Part shown: in pieces, positions 20,256-29,234 of the stretch
Position numbering within the stretch: position 1 is the first letter of the stretch
How the letters are laid out: the number at the start of each line of letters is the position of its first letter
Source of the DNA: Psychroserpens damuponensis
GTDB lineage: Bacteria; Bacteroidota; Bacteroidia; Flavobacteriales; Flavobacteriaceae
Direction: 5' to 3'
NCBI RefSeq assembly: GCF_000826655.1
Contig: NZ_JXJO01000004.1
Location: 1 to 64,000 of the forward strand
Length of the DNA: 64,000 nucleotides
Notes under the pieces: generated by a model
Seen by the model: only the letters and a program-made list of their open reading frames with translations
Database searches by the model: none
Told to the model about the DNA's origin: nothing
Translations under genes and position numbers: made by a program

Positions 20256-20801
20256 ATGAAAACACAATCAATTATTTCAACTGTAGCAATGGCATTTGTA
20301 ATGCTTATTTCTTTAAATGTTAATGCTCAAGACTTTGCTCCTTTAGACAAAAGCCCAATGGATGGCGCTTCGTTTCCTTCTCATTATAAAGAATCAAACA
20401 AATTAATTAAAGTTATTTATGGTAGACCTCAACTTAAAGGTCGTACATTAGAAAAATTAGCACCAAACGGAGACGTTTGGAGAACTGGAGCTAATGAAGC
20501 AGCAGAATTAACGCTGTACACAACTATGGTTTTAGGTGATACAAAAATCCAGCCTGGAACTTATACATTTTATGTTATTCCTGGAGAAAAAGAATGGACA
20601 GCAATCGTTAGTAAAGACTTAAACGTTTGGGGAAGTTATTTTTACAATGAGGATAATGATGTTGCTAGAATCACTGTACCTGTAACAAAAGGAAAAGAAT
20701 CATTAGAAGCATTTAGTATTGCTTTTACAGAATCTAAAGATGGTGTTCACATGAATTTAGGATGGGATACTGTTAGAGTTGCTGTACCTTTTAAGAAGTA
20801 A
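20256..20801 (+). CDS. DUF2911 domain exported protein
   Basis: A 181-residue protein with a signal peptide of about 24 residues ending NVNAQ. Residues about 40-180 match DUF2911: VIYGRPQLKGR, VWRTGANEAAELTLYTT, GTYTFYVIPGEKEWTAIVSKDLNVWG, and the C-terminal LGWDTVRVAVPF. DUF2911 proteins are common in Bacteroidota and have no established biochemical role. The gene is monocistronic, followed by a strong bidirectional terminator shared with queE. Confidence 0.9.
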   Translation: MKTQSIISTVAMAFVMLISLNVNAQDFAPLDKSPMDGASFPSHYKESNKLIKVIYGRPQLKGRTLEKLAPNGDVWRTGANEAAELTLYTTMVLGDTKIQPGTYTFYVIPGEKEWTAIVSKDLNVWGSYFYNEDNDVARITVPVTKGKESLEAFSIAFTESKDGVHMNLGWDTVRVAVPFKK

Positions 20802-20821
20802 TACAGCTAGCTAAAACAATC

Positions 20822-20860
20822 AAAAATGCGCTATAATTAAAATAATTATAGCGCATTTTT
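20822..20860. terminator. Bidirectional terminator between the DUF2911 gene and queE
   Basis: A near-perfect 18-bp stem (AAAAATGCGCTATAATTA and its complement) with a 3-base loop, A/T runs at both ends, placed between convergent stops. Confidence 0.95.
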
Positions 20861-20887
20861 TTATGAATACACAACACTAAAAACCGA

Positions 20888-21520
20888 TTAAGGTATATTT
20901 AAGTATTTATGCGTTTGAAGTGAAACCTTCCATTTAGGGTTTTCCATGACATAGTCTACTATTTGCGGAACGACCTTATCGCGCTTACTCCATTCTGGCT
21001 GTAGATATAAAATGCAATCTTTATTTACTTTAGCTGCTTGCTCTTCGGCAAATTTAAAATCGTCTTTATTATATATGATGCATTTTAGTTCATGAGCTTT
21101 TTTATAAACTCTCTCTGTTGGCAATTTCATCTTTTTTGGTGAGAGACAAATCCAATCCCAAGTACCAGATAATTCGTAAGCACCAGAAGTTTCAATATGT
21201 GTTTGTACACCTTTTGCTTTTAATTGTGAAGTTAACGGATTCATATCCCACATTAAGGGTTCTCCACCTGTAACGACAATTGTATTGCTGTACTTTACAG
21301 CATTTTCAACAATCTTTTCGGTATGAGTTGGAGGATGTAATTCTGCTAACCAGCTCTCTTTAACATCACACCAATGACAACCTACATCACATCCACCAAT
21401 TCGCACAAAATATGCTGCTGTTCCTTTATGATACCCTTCGCCTTGAATGGTATAAAATTCTTCCATTAAAGGTAAAAGCAAACCTTTATCAATTAGTTCT
21501 TGTCGTTCTGTTCTTGTCAT
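20888..21520 (-). CDS. queE: 7-carboxy-7-deazaguanine synthase
   Basis: Radical SAM enzyme that converts 6-carboxytetrahydropterin to 7-carboxy-7-deazaguanine in preQ0/queuosine synthesis. About 210 residues from the ATG at 21520; a TTG three codons upstream overlaps a promoter box, so I reject it. The N-terminal FYTIQGEG is typical. The radical-SAM cysteines are in GGCDVGCHWCD (CX3CX2C). TGGEPLMW is the SAM-binding glycine motif. No queC or queD neighbours are seen; FolE at 4.1 kb could provide the upstream precursor. Confidence 0.95.
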   Translation of the reverse strand: MTRTERQELIDKGLLLPLMEEFYTIQGEGYHKGTAAYFVRIGGCDVGCHWCDVKESWLAELHPPTHTEKIVENAVKYSNTIVVTGGEPLMWDMNPLTSQLKAKGVQTHIETSGAYELSGTWDWICLSPKKMKLPTERVYKKAHELKCIIYNKDDFKFAEEQAAKVNKDCILYLQPEWSKRDKVVPQIVDYVMENPKWKVSLQTHKYLNIP

Positions 21521-21526
21521 AGCGTG

Positions 21527-21534
21527 CAAATGTA
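21527..21534 (-). promoter_or_regulatory. Candidate -7 box immediately before queE
   Basis: The minus strand reads TACATTTG (TAnnTTTG), six bases before the queE ATG, implying a leaderless or nearly leaderless mRNA. Confidence 0.5.
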
Positions 21535-21774
21535 TTAAATAGTAAGCAGTATTTAGTATATTTTAATCACTAGATTTCTGTTACCATCTTAAGGCTACCC
21601 TATTTTGCTAGCCGTATCATTAGTTTATCATAACTAAATTATAATGTATATTCTAGTGGTCATATGTGGACGATTTCCGAAGAAAAAAATGTCATCATAT
21701 AATTTAGATCTTTTTCAATTTAGTTCATTTTATACTTGATTAAAATTACACTATTTTTATGCAAATTTTGAAAG

Positions 21775-23313
21775 ATGAGTAGAAAGGACGATTTTTTAAA
21801 GGAAATCACAGACGGAAATACCAATAAAGGCGAATTTATCACCTTAGGATCGGCAATGCTAGATGGAGAAACATTAACCAATGCCTTTGTTAATGTGCCT
21901 CTAAAAACAATGAATAGACATGGTTTGATTGCTGGCGCTACTGGTACTGGAAAAACCAAAACGCTACAAGTGCTTGCTGAGAATTTGAGTGAAAAAGGTG
22001 TACCTGTATTATTGATGGATATTAAAGGAGATCTTAGTGGTTTGGCAAAACCAAGTCCTGGACATGCTAAGATTGATGAACGTCATGAAAAAATTGGATT
22101 ACCGTTTGACCCAAAATCTTTTCCTGTTGAAGTCATGACATTATCTGAGCAAGATGGTGTAAGACTTCGTGCTACGGTTAGTGAGTTTGGCCCTGTGTTA
22201 TTATCTCGTATTTTAGATTTAACCGAAACTCAATCTGGAGTTGTTGCCGTTGTATTTAAATATTGTGATGATCACAAATTACCTTTACTCGATTTAAAAG
22301 ATTTTAAGAAAATACTACAGTACGCAACTCAAGAAGGCAAAAAAGAATTTACTGAGGCTTACGGACGAATTTCAACAGCTTCAACTGGTGCTATTTTAAG
22401 AAAAGTAGTTGAAATTGAACAACAAGGAGGTGAACTCTTTTTTGGCGAAACCTCCTTTGAAGTTGACGACTTACTGCGTGTAAACGATCAAGGTAAAGGG
22501 TATATTAATATTATTAGATTAACAGATATACAAGACAAACCAAAATTGTTTTCTACATTTATGTTAAGTCTTCTAGCCGAAATATATTCTACATTTCCTG
22601 AGCAAGGTGATAGTGGTAGACCAGAACTTATTATGTTTATAGATGAAGCGCATTTAATTTTCAATGAAGCATCTAAAGCATTACTTAGTCAAATTGAGAG
22701 CATTGTAAAACTCATACGTAGTAAAGGTGTAGGTTTATATTTTGTAACACAAAACCCTACTGATGTTCCTGAATCTGTTTTAGGTCAATTGGGATTAAAA
22801 GTCCAACATGCCTTAAGAGCGTTTACTGCAAAAGATAGAAAAGCAATAAAATTAACAGCTCAAAATTATCCGGATACAGATTTCTATGACACAGCAGATG
22901 TATTAACCTCTTTAGGTATTGGAGAAGCACTAGTCTCTGCTTTAGATGAAAAAGGAAAACCTACACCTTTGGCAGCTACAATGATGCGTGCACCAATGAG
23001 TAGAATGGATATACTCACAGATTTAGAACTAGCTGATTTACTCGGAAAATCTAAACTTGCAAAAAAGTATAACGAAGAAGTAGATAGAGAAAGTGCTTAT
23101 GAAATGCTCAATAAAAAAATTGAAATAGCAGAAGCCGAAGAGGCTAAAGAAAAAGCACGAAAAGAAAAAGAAGCACTTGAAAAAGCCGAAAGCAAACGAA
23201 AATCATCAAACTCTAGAAGTAGAAGCACACGTCAAAACCCAATAGTTAAAGTTTTGACAAGTCCTACAGTAATTAGAAGTGTTCTTGGTATTTTAACCAA
23301 AATGCTTAAATAA
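21775..23313 (+). CDS. HerA-like ATPase, DUF853 (YjgR) family
   Basis: A 512-residue FtsK/HerA-superfamily ATPase of the DUF853 group. Walker A GATGTGKT lies at about residues 54-61 and is followed by the family-typical LLMDIKGDLSGLAKP. Walker B LIMFIDEAH is at about 286-294, followed by the RSKGVGLYFVTQNPTDVP sensor-like block. The C-terminal 70 residues are a charged coiled coil rich in Lys/Glu/Ala, then a short basic and hydrophobic tail. The role is unknown; DNA translocation is inferred from the superfamily. No NurA-type nuclease is nearby. The bases before the ATG (TTTTG, 4 nt, ATG) again suggest a very short leader. Confidence 0.9.
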   Translation: MSRKDDFLKEITDGNTNKGEFITLGSAMLDGETLTNAFVNVPLKTMNRHGLIAGATGTGKTKTLQVLAENLSEKGVPVLLMDIKGDLSGLAKPSPGHAKIDERHEKIGLPFDPKSFPVEVMTLSEQDGVRLRATVSEFGPVLLSRILDLTETQSGVVAVVFKYCDDHKLPLLDLKDFKKILQYATQEGKKEFTEAYGRISTASTGAILRKVVEIEQQGGELFFGETSFEVDDLLRVNDQGKGYINIIRLTDIQDKPKLFSTFMLSLLAEIYSTFPEQGDSGRPELIMFIDEAHLIFNEASKALLSQIESIVKLIRSKGVGLYFVTQNPTDVPESVLGQLGLKVQHALRAFTAKDRKAIKLTAQNYPDTDFYDTADVLTSLGIGEALVSALDEKGKPTPLAATMMRAPMSRMDILTDLELADLLGKSKLAKKYNEEVDRESAYEMLNKKIEIAEAEEAKEKARKEKEALEKAESKRKSSNSRSRSTRQNPIVKVLTSPTVIRSVLGILTKMLK

Positions 23314-23353
23314 TAAATCATAATAATTAATACATTCATTTTTAAAACACTAC

Positions 23354-23911
23354 ATGAAACACCTAGTTACCATTATTATTCTCACCGGATTATTTTTTAG
23401 TTGTACTTCGGAAAAAGAAAAAAATCCATTCTTGATACAAAAACAAAGTATTGGCCTGTTATCAGACTCTACACAAGTTAAGGATTTAGACTTAATTTTT
23501 GCTAAAGACTCCATAGTAAAACCATCTATAAAAGGAGATGAGTTCACTGGTCAAAACAATGATTTTGATATTTATACGTCAGGAGGAGAAAAATTATTAA
23601 GCCTTACTCCTAGTCAAGCTTTAGATTCTACCGCTGTAATTGAAAGTGTTAGAATTTTAAGTGAAAAATATAAAACCGAAAAGAATATTTCTACCTTAAG
23701 TACTTTTAAAGATATCAATGAAGCCTATAAGATTTCAAGCATTAATAATCTTATCAATTCTATAGTAATTTCTGTTAATGAAATTAATGCTTCATTTACT
23801 ATAGATAAAAAAGAATTACCTGCAAATTTAAGATTTGATATGACTATCAATATTGATCCTGTTCAAATTCCTGATGCTGCAAAAATTAAGTATTTTATTA
23901 TACATTGGTAA
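23354..23911 (+). CDS. Lipoprotein of unknown function
   Basis: A 185-residue protein with a lipobox at LFFSC (Cys17). I do not recognise the family. It has a repeated-looking design of short strands, including the segment KDLDLIFAKDSIV, a Gly-rich GEKLLSLTPSQ, and a C-terminal IKYFIIHW. It follows the HerA-like gene by 40 bp on the same strand and may be co-transcribed. One CTTCGGAA motif encodes TSE right after the lipobox. Confidence 0.7.
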   Translation: MKHLVTIIILTGLFFSCTSEKEKNPFLIQKQSIGLLSDSTQVKDLDLIFAKDSIVKPSIKGDEFTGQNNDFDIYTSGGEKLLSLTPSQALDSTAVIESVRILSEKYKTEKNISTLSTFKDINEAYKISSINNLINSIVISVNEINASFTIDKKELPANLRFDMTINIDPVQIPDAAKIKYFIIHW

Positions 23912-23999
23912 TGTAAAATTAGACGTATAGATATACATGATGCATTTATACTAGTCTAAAACTGTAACAAAAGCTAAATATCATACCAGATTACACACT

Positions 24000-24971
24000 A
24001 TGAATCCATTTATTTCTAAAATACTGGTTAATATAGCTCAAAAGCGTATTGTAGATAAGACACTTTCTAAAGCGGCTACACCTACCCAAATTGCTCCAAT
24101 AGTGAACAGTTTAAAAGTAGAATTAGTTCATGCTGTAAAAGAATATATTTTTATTTTTATAGGTGTTATTGCTGCAGGATTTGGACTTAAAGGATTTCTA
24201 CTACCAAATCATTTTATTGATGGAGGAGCCACAGGAATCTCATTATTACTGCAAAATGTCACCAATTTACCACTTGGTATATTGTTGGTCATTATTAACC
24301 TTCCTTTTATTTTATTAGCAACAAAAACTATAAATAAAAAGTTTGCATTAAGAAGTATCATTGCCATTACATGCTTAGCGATAGTTGTACATTTTGTTAA
24401 TTATCCTGTAATTACAGAAGATAAATTATTAATAGCTATTTTTGGCGGATTCTTTTTAGGATTAGGTATAGGATTAGCCATTAGAGGTGGTAGTGTAATA
24501 GATGGCACAGAAGTACTTGCTATTTTTTTAAGTCGGAAATTAGGCATCTCCATTGGAGATGTACTTTTATTAATTAATGTCATTATATTCTCCTTTGGAG
24601 CTTATATTTTATCTATTGAAACAGCCATGTACGCTATTCTAACCTATTTAGCTGCTGCCAAAACTGTAGATTTTGTGGTTGATGGTGTTGAAGAATATAT
24701 TGGAGTAACAATCATTTCAGATTTTCATGATGATATAAGAAAAGTTTTAACCGAAAAATTAGAAAGAGCTTGCACAATTTCTCCAGCAAAAGGCGGTTAT
24801 AAAAACAATAGTACTACGTATGATAAATCTGTTATTTATATTATAATAACACGATTAGAATTACCAAAGCTAAATACAGAAATTGATAAAATAGACAAAA
24901 ATGCGTTTATCATCATGAATGTTGTAAAAGATTTAAGAGGAGGAACCATAAAAAAGAAACCTTTAAAATAA
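24000..24971 (+). CDS. YitT family membrane protein with DUF2179 domain
   Basis: A 323-residue inner-membrane protein. After a 45-residue cytoplasmic N-terminal extension there are about five or six hydrophobic segments (residues about 50-230) with the YitT signatures GATGISLLLQ and GGSVIDGTEVLAIFLSRK. The C-terminal 85 residues form the soluble DUF2179 domain (KAGGYKN-like block, here AKGGYKN, then a beta-alpha fold). The substrate is unknown; the family is widespread in Firmicutes and Bacteroidota. It is not tightly linked to its neighbours. Confidence 0.88.
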   Translation: MNPFISKILVNIAQKRIVDKTLSKAATPTQIAPIVNSLKVELVHAVKEYIFIFIGVIAAGFGLKGFLLPNHFIDGGATGISLLLQNVTNLPLGILLVIINLPFILLATKTINKKFALRSIIAITCLAIVVHFVNYPVITEDKLLIAIFGGFFLGLGIGLAIRGGSVIDGTEVLAIFLSRKLGISIGDVLLLINVIIFSFGAYILSIETAMYAILTYLAAAKTVDFVVDGVEEYIGVTIISDFHDDIRKVLTEKLERACTISPAKGGYKNNSTTYDKSVIYIIITRLELPKLNTEIDKIDKNAFIIMNVVKDLRGGTIKKKPLK

Positions 24972-25060
24972 AAAACAAACTACGACCTCATATAGCTATT
25001 AGGTAGTAGCATTTTAAATAATTAATAAATTAATAGTTTAAGGAGAACACATCATATTAA

Positions 25061-25423
25061 ATGAAAACATATAAAATTCAAAACTCTCCATTCCTCTTTC
25101 CTACAGATGATGGAAAAATCATCAAAGAACATTTTGGTAATGCTACAGATGGAAATTCTCAAATAAGCATTGCACATATGACTGCTCCTGCTGGTTGGAG
25201 TGAACCTTTTCAAACTCCAGCTTTTGATGAATACACATTTATTATAAGTGGCAAAAAGCAGTTTATAATAGATGATGAAATTATTATACTTGAGGCTGGT
25301 CAATCCATAAAGATTGAGAAAAATACGAGAGTACAATACTCTAACCCATTTACAATTGCATGTGAATACATAGCCATATGCACACCTGCTTTTTCTATGG
25401 ACCTTGTTAATAGAGAAGAATAA
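25061..25423 (+). CDS. Small cupin-domain protein
   Basis: A 120-residue single-domain cupin. The first strand block contains GWSEPFQTPAFDEYTFIISG, where a metal-binding motif normally sits; the usual histidines are replaced here, so metal binding is doubtful. The second block has EAGQSIKIEKNTRVQYSNPF. The stop is directly followed by the ATG of the alpha/beta hydrolase gene (no gap), so the two are one operon. A sugar or small-molecule binding role is possible but not shown. Confidence 0.8.
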   Translation: MKTYKIQNSPFLFPTDDGKIIKEHFGNATDGNSQISIAHMTAPAGWSEPFQTPAFDEYTFIISGKKQFIIDDEIIILEAGQSIKIEKNTRVQYSNPFTIACEYIAICTPAFSMDLVNREE

Positions 25424-26251
25424 ATGAAGAATATCATCATAAAAATAGTAGGTACATATATCAACATAATTAGTTATATTTCATCTAAACATGCAGGAAA
25501 AACAGCATTAAATATATTTTCTAAACCACGCAAAATCAAATTAAAAGAATTAGAAAAAGACTTTTTACAAACTGCTTTTTTAGAAGATGTTGATTACCAA
25601 GACATCAATATAATGACTTATAGATGGTTAGGCAAAAAAGAAACAGTATTATTGGCACATGGCTGGGAAAGCAATACAGTACGTTGGAAACATCTTATTA
25701 CAAAACTAAAAGACTTAGATTATAATGTAGTGTCTCTAGATGCTCCTGCTCATGGTAGAACAAGTGGTCGTGTATTTAATGCAATCTTATATTCAGAATG
25801 TATTAATGTTGTTGCCAAAAAATTTAAAGCCAATATCATTATAGGACACTCGGTTGGAGGAATGGCTACCGCTTTCTTTCAAAAAAAATACCAACTTCCT
25901 ACTGTCAATAAATTAATTTTACTAGGAGCTCCTTCAAATTTTGTTGGCGTTTTTAGTAGATATGTAGACATGATGAATTATAATACTCGTGTTTCAAATT
26001 CAATGAATGAACTTATATATGAACGCTACAAACAAAAACCAGATTACTTCAATGCTGCTCGTTTTTTAGAAGAAACAACAATTGATGGTTTATTGATTCA
26101 TGATAAAAAAGATAAAATCATTCCATATAATGATGCCGAGGATTTTAAAAATTTCTATAAAACATCTAAACTTATTACTACAGAAGGTTTTGGTCACGGA
26201 TTGAGACATGACGATGTAAACAATCATATAATCGATTTTATTACTTCTTAG
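25424..26251 (+). CDS. Alpha/beta hydrolase
   Basis: A 275-residue hydrolase. The oxyanion-region motif LAHGWESN is at about residues 76-83. The nucleophile elbow is GHSVGG, the acid is likely the Asp in LLIHDKKDKIIPY, and the catalytic His is in GFGHGLRHDD. There is no clear signal peptide; residues 1-25 are hydrophobic and could associate with the membrane. It is translationally coupled to the upstream cupin gene. The substrate is unknown. Confidence 0.88.
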   Translation: MKNIIIKIVGTYINIISYISSKHAGKTALNIFSKPRKIKLKELEKDFLQTAFLEDVDYQDINIMTYRWLGKKETVLLAHGWESNTVRWKHLITKLKDLDYNVVSLDAPAHGRTSGRVFNAILYSECINVVAKKFKANIIIGHSVGGMATAFFQKKYQLPTVNKLILLGAPSNFVGVFSRYVDMMNYNTRVSNSMNELIYERYKQKPDYFNAARFLEETTIDGLLIHDKKDKIIPYNDAEDFKNFYKTSKLITTEGFGHGLRHDDVNNHIIDFITS

Positions 26252-26256
26252 TTTTG

Positions 26257-26264
26257 TAATTTTG
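26257..26264 (+). promoter_or_regulatory. Candidate -7 box immediately before rluF
   Basis: TAATTTTG (TAnnTTTG) ends four bases before the ATG at 26269, the geometry of a leaderless transcript. Confidence 0.5.
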
Positions 26265-26268
26265 CCAC

Positions 26269-27018
26269 ATGTCAGATAACTTAAAACGAATTAACAAATT
26301 TCTTAGCGAAGTAGGCTACTGCTCTAGACGAGAAGCAGACCGACTTATTGATGCAGGACGCGTTACAATAAATGGTACTGTGCCAGAAATGGGCACCAAA
26401 ATCGCACCTACAGATGACGTCCATGTCGATGGAAAACTCATAGTTAATACAAAGCAAGAGTTTGTGTATTTAGCATTTAATAAACCCGTTGGTATTGTTT
26501 GTACTACAGATACTCGTGTAGAAAAAGACAATATCATAGACTTTATAAATTACCCAAAACGTATTTTCCCAATAGGTCGATTAGATAAACCAAGTGAAGG
26601 TTTAATTCTATTAACAGATGATGGAGATATCGTAAACAAAATTTTGAGAGCAAGTAACAATCACGAAAAAGAATATATCGTTACTGTTGACAAACCCATT
26701 TCTCAAACATTCTTATCTCGAATGTCTGGAGGCATCTATCTAGAAGACTTAAATAAAACCACTAAAAAATGTGAAGTCAAACGTATAGACTCACAAACCT
26801 TTAGTATCATTCTAACCCAAGGTTTAAATAGACAAATTCGTCGTATGTGCGAATATTTAACCTATGAAGTAGAAACTCTAAAACGTGTACGCATCATGAA
26901 TATTCCCTTAGATGTGCCAATTGGAGAATATAGAGAATTAACCAAACAAGAATTCACAGACTTAAACAACCTCCTCGCCTCTTCTACTAAAACGTATTTA
27001 GACAACAAGACACAATAG
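26269..27018 (+). CDS. rluF: Pseudouridine synthase, RluF-type
   Basis: A 249-residue RNA pseudouridine synthase of the RsuA/RluBEF family. The N-terminal S4 RNA-binding domain (RINKFLSEVGYCSRREADRLI) is followed by the catalytic domain with GRLDKPSEGLILLTDDG; the Asp in GRLDK is the catalytic residue. The C-terminal GLNRQIRRMCEYL block fits RluF, which modifies U2604 of 23S rRNA. The assignment to RluF over RluB/E is by similarity only. Confidence 0.9.
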   Translation: MSDNLKRINKFLSEVGYCSRREADRLIDAGRVTINGTVPEMGTKIAPTDDVHVDGKLIVNTKQEFVYLAFNKPVGIVCTTDTRVEKDNIIDFINYPKRIFPIGRLDKPSEGLILLTDDGDIVNKILRASNNHEKEYIVTVDKPISQTFLSRMSGGIYLEDLNKTTKKCEVKRIDSQTFSIILTQGLNRQIRRMCEYLTYEVETLKRVRIMNIPLDVPIGEYRELTKQEFTDLNNLLASSTKTYLDNKTQ

Positions 27019-27036
27019 AGTATTTCTCAACTAATC

Positions 27037-27462
27037 ATGAGTACAACAATGTCTCCGTTTCATATCGCTATTCCAGTTCATAATCTAAAGGAATGTAGAA
27101 CATTTTACAGAGACGTTCTCAATTGTCCAGAAGGTCGAAGTAGCGAGCATTGGGTAGATTTCAATTTCTTTGGTCACCAACTCGTTATTCATTATAAAGA
27201 AAAATCTCAAGAAAACAACCATACTAACCCTGTAGACGGTAAAGCCGTTCCTGTGCCACATTATGGTGTGGTTTTAAATTGGAGTGATTTTCACAACTTT
27301 GCTGATAATTTACGTTTAAAAAACATCAAATTTATCATAGAACCTTATGTGAGATTTAAAGGTTTAGTTGGAGAACAGGCAACAATGTTCTTTCTCGATC
27401 CTGCAGGAAACGCATTAGAATTTAAAGCCTTTAAGGATCGCAATCAATTATTTGCTAAGTGA
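27037..27462 (+). CDS. VOC (glyoxalase/bleomycin resistance) family protein
   Basis: A 141-residue protein with the paired beta-alpha-beta-beta-beta units of the VOC fold. The first unit has [19 protein letters not shown] with a conserved metal-site His. The second has [19 protein letters not shown] and ends in [16 protein letters not shown] with the Glu metal ligand. The substrate is unknown. It follows rluF by 18 bp and overlaps the 3' end of the convergent membrane-protein gene by 15 bp. Confidence 0.9.
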   Translation: MSTTMSPFHIAIPVHNLKECRTFYRDVLNCPEGRSSEHWVDFNFFGHQLVIHYKEKSQENNHTNPVDGKAVPVPHYGVVLNWSDFHNFADNLRLKNIKFIIEPYVRFKGLVGEQATMFFLDPAGNALEFKAFKDRNQLFAK

Positions 27463-28167
27463 TTTTTTTCTTACTTCGGAAATGTAAAACGGCAAGTAAA
27501 TTAAGAGAAAAAACGGTATTATTATCAACTGAGCAACAATAATATAATAAGGCCAATCACCAAAGTAATCTAACAATGAAGCAGATTCTGGTTTTCTATT
27601 CAAATAAAAGTAATTAGCGTCTAATAGATAATTAATAGCTATAATCATCACAACATACAACTGTAAGGCAAAAAAAGATTTAAAAACACTGTTAAACTTA
27701 GGCTTCAATTTAAAGACAATAATATTATAAAATATAATAGTCAACAATCCCAAATGTACAATCCAATATCTAAAATAATCCAGACTTGGGAAACCTTCAG
27801 CAATGTCTGGAGTCATAACCCCTTGCAACGTTCCTGCAATGATCCAAAACACTAGAATTTCAAACATCCAATACTTTCGGTAAAAGGTGAAGATTGGTAT
27901 TATAATTGCTAGGAGACTACATAAATATAATGGCAAGTCTGTTCTCAAATTATAGTTTGTAGTAACCATATTATACATATGAAATATAATAACCGTAACT
28001 GAAATAAATATAGCAATATGATGAATGATACGTTGCTGACTTTCCGAAGAAATAATTCTAGCATGTCTAATCAAAACTACTGTGAATACAAAAGCTAATC
28101 CAATTGGGATAAGATGCTCTAAACTTAAAATTTGAACGCGATTTAAAGCAGTCATTAATGCAATCAT
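27448..28167 (-). CDS. YwaF-like (TIGR02206) membrane protein
   Basis: A 239-residue integral membrane protein with about seven hydrophobic segments and short loops. Features typical of the family are HHIAIF near the N terminus, [14 protein letters not shown], and [21 protein letters not shown]. The function is unknown. A TTCCGAAG motif lies within the C-terminal codons (FYISEVR) and a CTTCGGAA motif near the N terminus (ISSES). The 3' end overlaps the VOC gene by 15 bp. Confidence 0.85.
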   Translation of the reverse strand: MIALMTALNRVQILSLEHLIPIGLAFVFTVVLIRHARIISSESQQRIIHHIAIFISVTVIIFHMYNMVTTNYNLRTDLPLYLCSLLAIIIPIFTFYRKYWMFEILVFWIIAGTLQGVMTPDIAEGFPSLDYFRYWIVHLGLLTIIFYNIIVFKLKPKFNSVFKSFFALQLYVVMIIAINYLLDANYFYLNRKPESASLLDYFGDWPYYIIVAQLIIIPFFLLIYLPFYISEVRKKSLSK

Positions 28168-28228
28168 ACTGCAATATAAAATTTAATCCTAAAATAGATT
28201 AGTCGCTTTACTTTGAATGACCATAACA

Positions 28229-29104
28229 TTACATACGTTGCTCGCGAGCCAATAACGTATTTTTGAGAAGCATAGCAATTGTCATTGGTCCAACACCTCC
28301 AGGAACTGGAGTAATATAACTTGCTTTTTTACTCACATTTTCAAAATCTACATCACCTGTAATTCTATAACCTTTAGGTGTAGTATCATCTGGCACTCTA
28401 GTTATCCCAACGTCAACGATAACGACGTCGTCTTTAACCATTTCGGCTTTTAAGAAATTTGGCACACCTAATGCAGAAATAATAATATCTGCTTGCGATG
28501 TGATTTGTGTAATATTTTTTGTGTGACTGTGCGTTAAGGTCACTGTAGAATTTCCAGGAAATCCTTTACGTCCCATTAAGATACTCATTGGTCGTCCAAC
28601 AATATGGCTTCTTCCAATAACAACGGTATGTTTTCCTTTGGTTTCAACACCATAACGTTCCATAAGTTCTAAAATACCAAAAGGCGTTGCAGGAATAAAT
28701 GTACTCATATCTAAGGCCATTTTTCCGAAGTTCTCAGGATGAAATCCATCAACATCTTTACTTGGGTCAACAGCCATCAATACTTTTTGAGTATTAATTT
28801 GAGGAGGCAATGGCAATTGGATAATAAAACCATCAATGTCATCATTTTGGTTTAATTCTTCAATTTTATCTAACAATTCAATCTCACTAGTTGTATTTGA
28901 CATACGCACCATTGTAGATTCAAAACCAACACGCTCGCAAGCACGAACTTTACTACCAACATAAGTTAAACTGGCTCCATCATTACCAACAATAACAGCA
29001 GCTAAATGAGGTACTTTCTCATTTTTAGCTATCATTTTATCAACTTGCGCTTTGATTTCATTTTTGATATCATTGCTTACTTTTTTTCCGTCTAAGATTG
29101 TCAT
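28229..29104 (-). CDS. folD: Methylenetetrahydrofolate dehydrogenase/cyclohydrolase
   Basis: Bifunctional FolD interconverts 5,10-methylene-, methenyl- and 10-formyl-tetrahydrofolate. The 291 residues are full length. Seen: the Tyr-containing substrate block SLTYVGSK with Lys, QLPLPPQI, DPSKDVDGFHPENFG, NADP-binding GRSHIVGRPMS, and the C-terminal signature PVPGGVGPMTIAML. It lies downstream of ffh on the same strand, separated by an inverted repeat. Confidence 0.97.
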   Translation of the reverse strand: MTILDGKKVSNDIKNEIKAQVDKMIAKNEKVPHLAAVIVGNDGASLTYVGSKVRACERVGFESTMVRMSNTTSEIELLDKIEELNQNDDIDGFIIQLPLPPQINTQKVLMAVDPSKDVDGFHPENFGKMALDMSTFIPATPFGILELMERYGVETKGKHTVVIGRSHIVGRPMSILMGRKGFPGNSTVTLTHSHTKNITQITSQADIIISALGVPNFLKAEMVKDDVVIVDVGITRVPDDTTPKGYRITGDVDFENVSKKASYITPVPGGVGPMTIAMLLKNTLLAREQRM

Positions 29105-29117
29105 TGTTGGTTGTGTT

Positions 29118-29194
29118 GTCAGCTCGAGCGCAGTCGAGACCTAAATTAGAATCTCTATATTTAAAAAAGACCTCTCGACTGCGCTCGAGGTGAC
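29118..29194. repeat. Inverted pair of TCGACTGCGCTCGAG-type repeats between ffh and folD
   Basis: Left arm 29118-29139 and right arm 29173-29194 are inverse complements with a perfect 17-bp core (29123-29139 and 29173-29189) and one mismatch in the outer part. The loop is 33 bases. Related single copies lie near 6463 and 13486. The hairpin could also help end ffh transcription, but there is no T run. Confidence 0.75.
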
Positions 29195-29234
29195 TCAGTT
29201 TAATTCTATTAAATTTTAAGAACGTACAACGTTA